Assembly: GCA_963514535.1 (NCBI GenBank)
Contig: CAUPUB010000104.1
Location: 1-7,574 of the forward strand
Direction: 5' to 3'
Length of the DNA stretch: 7,574 nucleotides
DNA from: CAJPSE01 sp963514535
Lineage (GTDB): Bacteria; Synergistota; Synergistia; Synergistales; Aminobacteriaceae
The notes beneath the pieces are model-generated. The model did no database searches. It saw nothing but the letters and a program-made list of their open reading frames with translations, and was not told where the DNA came from. Made by a program: the position numbers and the translations under genes. Below are positions 1-6,831 of this stretch, one piece after another. The number at the start of each line of letters is the position of its first letter. Positions within the stretch are counted from its first letter, which is position 1.

Positions 1-7
1 AGTATAG

Positions 8-13
8 TACAAT
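8..13 (+). promoter_or_regulatory. possible -10 box (TACAAT) upstream of the operon
   Basis: TACAAT matches the bacterial -10 consensus TATAAT at five of six positions and sits in the only AT-rich, non-coding stretch of the window. Initiation about 7 nt downstream would give a 5' leader of about 45 nt before the preferred GTG start. An alternative hexamer, TATAGT, lies at 3-8. The matching -35 element would fall outside the window, so the call cannot be completed, and short AT-rich hexamers occur by chance. Confidence 0.2.
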
Positions 14-53
14 GACGAGAAGATGATACACCCGCTGGATGCGAATCGGACAT

Positions 54-58
54 GGAGG
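54..58 (+). promoter_or_regulatory. Shine-Dalgarno GGAGG that favours the GTG start at 66
   Basis: A perfect GGAGG core (within GGAGGCGAGG) ends 7 nt before the GTG at 66-68, which is ideal spacing. The upstream in-frame ATG at 39-41 has no comparable purine-rich site before it, and using it would put this SD inside the coding region. Starting at GTG also places the first CARF strand (VRMICTVGTSL) almost at the N-terminus, as is usual for the family. Confidence 0.6.
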
Positions 59-65
59 CGAGGAT

Positions 66-2261
66 GTGGACAAAAAGCACGTGCGGATGATCTGTACCGT
101 CGGGACCTCATTGAACTATCGCGGTGAGGACAGCAAAAGCCTGCTGCAGGAATTGAAAGACGGCCGGGATTCCCGGCTGGACGAGTGGATGCGGAAGAGG
201 GCTGCCGAAGAGGACGCCAGGCAAAAGAACGTCAACCCCGATTCTCGGCATTCCCGGCTCAAGGCCATCGAACTTCTGGACTCCCCAACCCTGCCTCAGA
301 CTTGCGACGACTTCATATTCCCCACGGCCGAGATCCAGACGCTCGTCCACTGGCTCAAGGACAACCGGGAAAAGGTCGAGACCCTGCACGTCGTGCTGCT
401 CCCCTCGGAGGACGCCAGGTCCAGACTGACGGCCCACGCCGCTCGAATCTACCTCAATGCAGCCCGGCGTCTCTTCCCCACAAAGATACAATGCAGCCTG
501 GAGGACATCCGCCCCATAAAGATCGAGGTCGCGGACCGCGAAAAATTTCTCAGCTCCGTCGCCGTGCTCTTTGACGAATTCGACCGCCAGGTGGACCAGG
601 AGGGACTGGAACAGCCGGTCTTCTGTGCCTCCGGGGGCTATAAATCCATCGTTGCCTTCGCGGTGATGTACGCGCAGATTCACTCCATACCCTGCTTGTA
701 CACCTTCGAGGGGGCTCCCCAGGCGTTCGAGCTCATGCACATCCCCCTGGGCTATGCGATCGGAACGCTGGACGAGGAAATCAGCCTGCTCAAGGCCATC
801 GGTTCACGAAAGGGGCATGCCGGAGACGACCTGGAATCGAACCTGGGGATCCCCCAGTGGGTCTCCGACACGCGCCCCCTCGCCCCCATGCTTATCAAGA
901 GTTACGAAAGAGGACGCCGTCAGGCCTGCGGCACGGGTGCGGCCCTGTTCGACCGCTTGCGGGACACCGGAGACAAGGGGCGCAGCCTTGCTCAGCACTT
1001 GGAAAAACTCCTTGCCGAGAACTGGGCCGAGCTGTGGATGGGGGATCAGATTCCCGAGACGGTGGAGCACAGCCGCCGCCACTCCAAGCGCCTGATGGAG
1101 TTCGCCTCCAACCTCTTCCGCTGCACCGAGCCCCAGATGGAAGCGCTGCTGAGCCTGGGAGAGAACCCCGCAAAACCGGAGCTGCTGGCCCTGCTGATCG
1201 CCAGCATCTACCTCCACGATATCGGGCACACCGCGCTCTCCTTCCCCGTCAAGCCCGCGCCGGGGCATACTCCGTTCCCCCTGGGGCTCTTCCCCTCCGC
1301 GGTGCGCGAGGTCCATCACCTGCTGACGGGTGAGCTTCTCCGCCAGTATCCCGAAAGATTTTTCGGAGAGGAACACGACAGCGAATCCTTCCACTTTCTC
1401 AAACTCTGCGTGCCCCTTCTGTCGGAGCACCACAGGGGCTACACGACGCTCCGCGACGGCGAGGGGAAACCCTCCGAACTCATCCGTTCCGTCGGGACGC
1501 TCCTCTACGGCGAGGAAAAGTTCAGAGAAACCCTCCGCCCTCTCCAAGTCCGTTTCGAGGAGGCCCTCGGAAACACGACCCTTCCCTTCACGGCGGACGG
1601 CATCCTGAAGGCGGCCGCGCTGCTGCGGATCATCGACGGCTGCGACGTCCAGTCCGACCGCGTAATCAGCAGGGAGTACCTGAGGGCGCGGCTCGACCGG
1701 ACGCAGGACGAGGCAAAGTTTCTCGGCACTCAGCTCGAGGCCTTCACTGCCGCCCTGCCGCAGCCGATCACAAAGCATTTTTCAGACCTGGAACAGGCCA
1801 CGAACAGACTGGACGTGAAACAGGTGCTCGCGGGGACCTTCGTCGACGAGGACAAGGCGATTGGAAAATCTTGCAAGGCCATCTACCAGGAGGTGTTCAG
1901 AACCCTCGAGGACCTCCAGAGAAAATATCCGTCCGAAGAGGGCTGGGGCCGCATCCAGACCGAGGACGCATTGTCCTTCGCCGGGCTGTCCCTGGCCAAC
2001 CGCGTCGCCTTTAAGTGGGAGCAGTTCCTGCACTTCTACAAGCACCAGAGCGTCGGCTTCGTCCTTCCGGTCCGGGAGTCGGATAAAAAGGTGAACGTTC
2101 GGCTGTATCCTGCCGATGCCACAATGTGCAACAAAAACACTGCGAAAATCATGGCGTCGATTAAGAAAGACATCGAGGGCGAATACGAAAAGGCAAAGTC
2201 CGTCCTGGAGGAGCACCTGATCCTCAAGGCCAGAACACCGGCGGAGGAATCCCATGGCTGA
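66..2261 (+). CDS. CARF-domain / HD-phosphohydrolase fusion protein
   Basis: This is a predicted cytoplasmic sensor-effector of 731 residues from GTG at 66 (740 from ATG at 39). Numbering below is from the GTG. Residues 9-16, ICTVGTSL, form the first strand and glycine/serine turn typical of the CARF (CRISPR-associated Rossmann fold) ligand-binding domain. CASGGYKSIV at 187-196, followed by a hydrophobic helix and strand, matches the later GG-K motif of that domain. CARF domains in Csm6/Csx1-type proteins bind cyclic oligoadenylates. Residues about 335-530 carry an HD metal-dependent phosphohydrolase signature: H339, H384-D385 (in YLHDIGH), H417/H418, H455/H456 and D524 or D527. This is a full ligand set, so activity is expected, either nuclease, phosphodiesterase or nucleotide hydrolase. 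No HEPN RNase motif is evident. The last 190 residues or so, ending in a charged helix, are not recognised. It overlaps the RNA polymerase gene by 8 nt, implying coupled expression. CARF and HD calls are motif-based. Ligand and reaction are inferred. Confidence 0.82.
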   Translation: MDKKHVRMICTVGTSLNYRGEDSKSLLQELKDGRDSRLDEWMRKRAAEEDARQKNVNPDSRHSRLKAIELLDSPTLPQTCDDFIFPTAEIQTLVHWLKDNREKVETLHVVLLPSEDARSRLTAHAARIYLNAARRLFPTKIQCSLEDIRPIKIEVADREKFLSSVAVLFDEFDRQVDQEGLEQPVFCASGGYKSIVAFAVMYAQIHSIPCLYTFEGAPQAFELMHIPLGYAIGTLDEEISLLKAIGSRKGHAGDDLESNLGIPQWVSDTRPLAPMLIKSYERGRRQACGTGAALFDRLRDTGDKGRSLAQHLEKLLAENWAELWMGDQIPETVEHSRRHSKRLMEFASNLFRCTEPQMEALLSLGENPAKPELLALLIASIYLHDIGHTALSFPVKPAPGHTPFPLGLFPSAVREVHHLLTGELLRQYPERFFGEEHDSESFHFLKLCVPLLSEHHRGYTTLRDGEGKPSELIRSVGTLLYGEEKFRETLRPLQVRFEEALGNTTLPFTADGILKAAALLRIIDGCDVQSDRVISREYLRARLDRTQDEAKFLGTQLEAFTAALPQPITKHFSDLEQATNRLDVKQVLAGTFVDEDKAIGKSCKAIYQEVFRTLEDLQRKYPSEEGWGRIQTEDALSFAGLSLANRVAFKWEQFLHFYKHQSVGFVLPVRESDKKVNVRLYPADATMCNKNTAKIMASIKKDIEGEYEKAKSVLEEHLILKARTPAEESHG
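2243..2247 (+). promoter_or_regulatory. Shine-Dalgarno for the RNA polymerase gene, inside the end of gene 1
   Basis: GGAGG lies 6 nt before ATG at 2254 and is embedded in the last codons of the CARF-HD gene, whose stop (TGA, 2259-2261) lies beyond this ATG. The 8-nt overlap plus a strong SD suggests translational coupling and supports ATG 2254 as the start. Confidence 0.75.
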
Positions 2262-5200
2262 GGGACGAAGACTTAAGGTCCCGGAATGGAGTTCCCTGAG
2301 CCACTCCCTTGAACGATCCCTGGGTGATTTTCTGCCCCAGGGCATCTCGGTCACCGTTGTTGAGGAAAGGAAAGGGGAAAGGGAACTGGGGCGGCCTCAG
2401 GAATTTCGGATGCTGTGCCTGACGTTGAAGGGCCAGAGGATTCGGAAGCTGGCCGCCGAGTTCGGTAAGGACGAGTCTCTGACCCTGCCCTGGCTGCTTC
2501 CCACCGATCCCCACGTGTTTGTCGACCTTGCAGACGGCGCAACGGACACGAGGTGGACCTCGGCCCATATCCTCTCGCTGGAAGGCCTTTCCAGGACGGG
2601 GGGCGAGGAGAGCGCAGAAGATTCCCCCGGCGCCTCCAAAAAGGAGGCGTCACGAATAGACCTTCCTCCAGATCTGGATGAGGGAAGGGTTTACCAGCTC
2701 TGGTGGCATGACGCAGAACGGCTTTGGGGGCAGTTTGCCCGCTCCGTGGAGGCCAACCGGGGCAATCTGGAGGCATTCGTCCGTCTCGAAGCCGGACTCA
2801 ACGCGCTTTGGGTCAGCCCTCGGAAACGCCATCGCCTGCTGACGAAGATCGGGCCCTCCAATCGGGAAAACCCGTTGCTGAGGCTCGAAGGGCAGCGCCA
2901 GGTCCGCATCGGGCTCTGGGGCGTTGAGAGCCACGGAAGGCTGCGCCTGCCGCACGAGAGCCACCGAGGACGGCTCTGTCCCTTCCAGACCCCCGAGTCC
3001 AGGCGCACGGGGCTGGACCTTCAATTGGCCGCAGGGGCCGAGGTGAAAAGCGACGGTTCGATCGAGCCCAATGACGATTACCTCTTTTCCATCGCCGTCG
3101 GAATGATCCCCTACCCCCTTCATACGGACGGTCCCCGCCTGATGATGGGCGGCAAGAACATGAAGCAGGCTGAGATCGGAATCGAGGGCGCGGAACCTCC
3201 CATCGTCCCCGGATACCTGGAGGGACAGCGCGCGCGTTTCATCCCCGCCCTCAAAGGCTCTCTGGACCCGGACAGGCGTCTCACTCCCCCCATTGGGCTG
3301 GACGCTCTGACCCTGATTATGCCGTTCGAGGGCTATACCTACGAGGACGGGCTCGTCGTATCGGAATCCCTGGCCCGGCGCTTTTTTATCCGGAACGGGA
3401 CACACACGATCCGAAAAATCTACGAGCGGTGGATACTGGAACCGACCTCGAATGTCCCCGATATCGCCTCCGCCGTCCGTGACAGCACTCCGGACCCGGC
3501 GCCTCGCTACATTTACGGCGCCCCGCTGCCACTTCCCACCTTTGATTTTTACGAGCGGGACAGGTCCGGTTCACTCAAGCCCTGCCCCCTGCCCGAGCTC
3601 CTTTACGACCACCACGCGCCGGGGACGCTGGATAAGGACGGCTTCCACGTTGACGTGAGGCTGTCCCGTCCATCGGGAACGGAGAATGCCCGAGGGATAC
3701 GCATAACGCTGGATCTGACCTGGGCCTTTCGCGTGGAGCGCCCTCTTGGGCTCGGAGACAAGCTCACGGGCAGGAACGGCAACAAGGGGGTCGTCACCCG
3801 CATCCTTGCCGACGAGGCCATGCCGGAGGTGCGCATAGGGGGCAGGGAGTACCGAGCCGAATTGATCATCTCCCCCAGCTCGATCATGGGACGCAAAAAC
3901 CTGGGGCAACTCTGGGAGATGGCGCATTCCGTGCTTCTGGAATCCGCTTCGGAGGGAATACCGGACGACGACGAACTGGAGGCGGAGCAGAGGGAGAACC
4001 TGCCCGAGCTCATGCGTCGCGCCGGCGCGGACGAATGGGGAACCTTCCCCGTGTCGATCCCGACGAAAAATGGCACTCGGGAGGTTCGCGCGTTTGCGGG
4101 CTGGCAGTATTTCTGCCGCCTGCATCACCACGCCCTGAAGAAGCTCCAGGCCCGGGGATCCGGAGGCCCGATCCAGGAGGCATCGGGACAGCCGGCGGTG
4201 TGCGGCTCCAGGACCGGCCAGCGGCTTGGAGAGATGGAAAACTGGTCGTTTCTGAGCCACGGGGCGGACGACGTCCTCTTCAAAATGCGCGCGCACTTCA
4301 CCGGGGATTTCTCCAGGACAAGGAACCTGATGCAGAGGATTTACCGGTCGCTTGGCATGACGCTTGACGTTGATCCGGACGCCCTCCGGATCGGCAGGAC
4401 ATCGGAAGCAGTCCCCGCCGATAGGGGCAAGGCTGCGCCGGAGTCCTTGAGGTCGTTCCTGAAGCGCACCCGGGACAACGACAACGTGGACGACGCAGGG
4501 AAGCTTGTCTGCTATAAGGATCTGGACTCCAACGGGTCCTCACATTCCGGAGGCCCATCACAGTCTATGGAGGCATTCCTGGACCAACAGATCGAGCGAT
4601 TGAAAAATGCCCAGCTCAAAAACACCGAGGATCCCGAGGGCAGGAAAAGGGCAAAAAGGCTCCTCGAGAAAGCCAAAAAGCTGGAATTTCTCCTGGGGGC
4701 TCAGGGGAACCTGTACGTTGACCCGAAGCTCCTGCGGCTCTTCCCCGACCTGAGGAACGCCCTCAGCGAAATTTTGCACGCCACGAGCGAAGAGAAGCAG
4801 CTTATGGCGTTCATTCGTTACCGTGAACAGCTCGTCGGTCTGTTGTCCGGCAAGGAGGGCGTGCCGCGGCGCCACCTCCTGGGACGCCGCTACAACCATT
4901 CCGCCCGCGCCGTCATCGTACCCTGCCCGGATCTGGACCCGCATGAGGTCCGTCTGCCCCTGATGATGCTGACCGAGCTGCTGGACGGGTACGACGACGA
5001 GCGCGCAGAGGATCTCTTCTCGGAACCGCTGCCCAAGGTTCGTTCCCGCGTCAACGACCCCCTCTGCAGGGAATGGTCCGACGGGGAGGCAAAGCGCTGC
5101 GACCGGAAACTACGCGAAGAATATGAGCTTTGGGCCTTTCTGGTCCGCCAGCCGAGCCTGCACCGGCACAGCCTCCAGGCGTTTCGGATCCGCTGCTGGA

Positions 5201-6831
5201 ACGAGCCCGTCATCGGACTTCCTCCGTTCGTAACCGCGGGGTTCAACGCCGATTTCGACGGGGACACCATGGCGGTGTTTCTCCCCCACCCCAGCTCGGG
5301 GAGCCTCGAAAAATTTTCCCTTCCCAACAATCCCGGCCTTGTCGGGACCGGAGCGCCCGCCCTCGCCTCGGGGCTGGACCTGGCCCTGGGCTGGTGGAAC
5401 CTGGACGAGGCGGACAGGGACGAATGGCTTGCTCAGGCAGGGCTCGACGGCTCCACAGGCCAAAGCCCCAAAAAACTGGAGGACTTCCTGCCTGTCCTTC
5501 TGCGACATATCGCCTCCCAGCCCTTTCCAGGCCGCAGCTCCCTGCTCGGGAAGTTGCAGCACGCCGTATGCGGCGCATCGACCGGGGCGGCGACCCTTTC
5601 CCCCCTGGAGTTCGAGCGTCTGTCCACCCATCTCGATAAACTTTTGCCCTGTAAGAAGAAAGAAGAGGAAAAGGATGCCGAGTCGGCCATAGAGGCTTTC
5701 TTCAGGGAGCACCCCGGTCTGGGGCTTGCCCGGATGGTGGCATCCGGGGCCAAGGGGAAGGTTCGCGACGTGCGCCACATGACGTGGGCCATCGGCGAGA
5801 TCGATAAATTCGAGGAAGCTTCGGAAAAGCCCTACATCCGGGGAAGTTTCTGGAGGGGCCTGACGGAGGACGAGATGTTCCTCTACAGTTACCCCTCGCG
5901 GGACTCCATGGCACAGAAAAAGCTGGCCGTCGCCGAGGCCGGGTATCTGTCGCGCCAGTTCGCCGAGGGGCTGTTTGAACTCCAGGTCCAGTCCGAGGAC
6001 TGCGGGACGGCGAAAGGCCTGGAGGTGGGATACTCCAGAATGGAGAAAAAAGAACGCCTGACCCTGTCGCTTGACGGAGAGACCTTTACCCTGCCGACCC
6101 TGGGCCGGATCGAACGAGACCTGGAGAGAGCGGCCTGGGGGCGCACGCTTGCAGGAGGGGCAGGGCGTTCCCTCGGTAAGGACGACCTCAAGGCCGTCCT
6201 CGCCTTTTGGAGGGAGGGCCTGGCCCTCTCCGACGGAGAGCTCAAGGAGCATCTTCTGGGAAACAAGAACCGGCTGGTTTTGCGTTCCCCCCTTTTCTGC
6301 GGCTGCCCCCTGGACGAGGGGGTCTGTGCGCGCTGCTGCGGCGCAGACCTGTCTCAAAAACCTCTGGATATCCCCCGCCCCGTCAAGACCGGCGCTTTCG
6401 TCGGCCTCACGGCCGCTCAGGCGATAGGGGAACGGGGGACCCAGCTGGCGATGAAACGCTTCCATGATGTCGGCGGAGGCACCCAGGAGGACAAAATCAC
6501 CGGCCTGAGAGAGCACTTCATCAGGGAGCCCAAAACGCACGACGTGAAAGAGCGCTTGAGGAAACTGCTCGGCATCCTTGCGCTCGAGAAGGACGATAGC
6601 AGGGCCTTCGAAGAACTTCCGCAGGCGTTGATCCATTATGAACTGGCCCTGAGGCAGAGCCAGACGCGGGGGCTCGACGGGGAGGCCTCGTACAGCGAGG
6701 GACGCTATCTGTCCGCCCTGGCACATGAACGTATCGAGCCCCTTCTGTTTTTTAAGGAGGATGATACGTCCTTTACCGACGATTTCAAGGCCATCAAGAG
6801 CAGACTGCTTTGGGGAGGATCGGATCGATGA
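2254..6831 (+). CDS. miniature single-chain RNA polymerase: fused RpoB-like (beta) and RpoC-like (beta') cores
   Basis: This is a predicted DNA-dependent RNA polymerase of the two-barrel type on one 1525-residue chain. The beta-like half has the following, in order: a fork/Rif-like region (about 187-259, including GRLCPFQTPE); R295, N302 and Q305 in PRLMMGGKNMKQA (E. coli beta R678, N684, Q688); E364-D365 in GYTYEDGLVVSE (E813/D814); K503 and K511 in GDKLTGRNGNKG (K1065, K1073); R547 (R1106); H625 (H1237); GQRLGEMENW; and a terminal PES motif at 729. The beta'-like half has: LLGRRYNHSARAVI (switch 2 type, 875-888); R965 in VRQPSLHR (R425); NADFDGD at 998-1004 with Mg-binding D1000/D1002/D1004; MVASGAKG (1161); a bridge helix at about 1214-1245; zinc ligands C1250, C1351, C1358, C1361; a trigger helix with M1400 and H1404; and a short C-terminal switch region. 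The C-x6-C-x2-C zinc pattern is bacterial beta' in type. The chain is far shorter than RpoB plus RpoC (about 2750 residues in E. coli). Beta lobes, beta' N-terminal zinc domain/clamp, secondary-channel coiled coil and jaw look reduced or absent. It is not the housekeeping rpoBC, since no ribosomal-protein genes flank it. The frame is intact and shows no decay. Template, promoter use and product are unknown. Confidence 0.93.
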   Translation: MAEGRRLKVPEWSSLSHSLERSLGDFLPQGISVTVVEERKGERELGRPQEFRMLCLTLKGQRIRKLAAEFGKDESLTLPWLLPTDPHVFVDLADGATDTRWTSAHILSLEGLSRTGGEESAEDSPGASKKEASRIDLPPDLDEGRVYQLWWHDAERLWGQFARSVEANRGNLEAFVRLEAGLNALWVSPRKRHRLLTKIGPSNRENPLLRLEGQRQVRIGLWGVESHGRLRLPHESHRGRLCPFQTPESRRTGLDLQLAAGAEVKSDGSIEPNDDYLFSIAVGMIPYPLHTDGPRLMMGGKNMKQAEIGIEGAEPPIVPGYLEGQRARFIPALKGSLDPDRRLTPPIGLDALTLIMPFEGYTYEDGLVVSESLARRFFIRNGTHTIRKIYERWILEPTSNVPDIASAVRDSTPDPAPRYIYGAPLPLPTFDFYERDRSGSLKPCPLPELLYDHHAPGTLDKDGFHVDVRLSRPSGTENARGIRITLDLTWAFRVERPLGLGDKLTGRNGNKGVVTRILADEAMPEVRIGGREYRAELIISPSSIMGRKNLGQLWEMAHSVLLESASEGIPDDDELEAEQRENLPELMRRAGADEWGTFPVSIPTKNGTREVRAFAGWQYFCRLHHHALKKLQARGSGGPIQEASGQPAVCGSRTGQRLGEMENWSFLSHGADDVLFKMRAHFTGDFSRTRNLMQRIYRSLGMTLDVDPDALRIGRTSEAVPADRGKAAPESLRSFLKRTRDNDNVDDAGKLVCYKDLDSNGSSHSGGPSQSMEAFLDQQIERLKNAQLKNTEDPEGRKRAKRLLEKAKKLEFLLGAQGNLYVDPKLLRLFPDLRNALSEILHATSEEKQLMAFIRYREQLVGLLSGKEGVPRRHLLGRRYNHSARAVIVPCPDLDPHEVRLPLMMLTELLDGYDDERAEDLFSEPLPKVRSRVNDPLCREWSDGEAKRCDRKLREEYELWAFLVRQPSLHRHSLQAFRIRCWNEPVIGLPPFVTAGFNADFDGDTMAVFLPHPSSGSLEKFSLPNNPGLVGTGAPALASGLDLALGWWNLDEADRDEWLAQAGLDGSTGQSPKKLEDFLPVLLRHIASQPFPGRSSLLGKLQHAVCGASTGAATLSPLEFERLSTHLDKLLPCKKKEEEKDAESAIEAFFREHPGLGLARMVASGAKGKVRDVRHMTWAIGEIDKFEEASEKPYIRGSFWRGLTEDEMFLYSYPSRDSMAQKKLAVAEAGYLSRQFAEGLFELQVQSEDCGTAKGLEVGYSRMEKKERLTLSLDGETFTLPTLGRIERDLERAAWGRTLAGGAGRSLGKDDLKAVLAFWREGLALSDGELKEHLLGNKNRLVLRSPLFCGCPLDEGVCARCCGADLSQKPLDIPRPVKTGAFVGLTAAQAIGERGTQLAMKRFHDVGGGTQEDKITGLREHFIREPKTHDVKERLRKLLGILALEKDDSRAFEELPQALIHYELALRQSQTRGLDGEASYSEGRYLSALAHERIEPLLFFKEDDTSFTDDFKAIKSRLLWGGSDR
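4486..4566 (+). other. junction between beta-like and beta'-like halves
   Basis: These bases encode residues 745-771, a polar Gly/Ser/Asp-rich stretch with SSHSGGPSQS at its end. It follows the beta C-terminal PES-type motif (729-731, helix to about 740) and precedes a highly charged helical segment (772-816) that leads into the beta' switch-2 motif at 875. This is the natural fusion point. The beta' N-terminal zinc-binding domain, with four cysteines in ordinary RpoC, has no counterpart: only C753 lies between residues 704 and 890. The domain boundary is placed by motif comparison and is good to a few tens of residues. Confidence 0.6.
6812..6818 (+). promoter_or_regulatory. Shine-Dalgarno for gene 3, inside the end of the RNA polymerase gene
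   Basis: GGGGAGG ends 9 nt before ATG at 6828. That ATG overlaps the polymerase stop TGA (6829-6831) in an ATGA junction, the classic arrangement for termination-reinitiation coupling. This fixes the gene 3 start and suggests that its product is made in proportion to the polymerase. Confidence 0.7.

Noticed and set aside
804..1778. 324-codon open frame on the minus strand inside the CARF-HD gene
   Set aside because: It is antisense to the HD domain with its ordered metal-ligand motifs. It has no recognisable motif of its own and fits a shadow frame.
66..2261. HEPN RNase (Csm6/Csx1) activity in the CARF protein
   Set aside because: I looked for the R-x4-6-H motif in a C-terminal helical domain. 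The only Arg/His clusters belong to the HD ligand region (around H335-H339), and the effector motifs fit HD instead.
5650..5680. Purine-rich AAGAAGAAAGAAGAGG stretch as a ribosome site or slippage signal
   Set aside because: It is explained by Lys/Glu codons of a charged helix in the polymerase, with no suitably spaced start codon after it and no frame change.
5110..6726. 538-codon open frame on the minus strand inside the polymerase gene
   Set aside because: Long antisense frames are expected in GC-rich coding DNA. It lies wholly within a frame whose translation has multiple conserved RNA polymerase motifs, and its own translation shows no recognisable domain.
2254..6831. Housekeeping rpoBC or a decaying rpoBC pseudogene
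   Set aside because: It is far too short for housekeeping subunits, the flanking genes are not ribosomal-protein genes, and the frame has no stops or frameshifts and keeps its catalytic residues.
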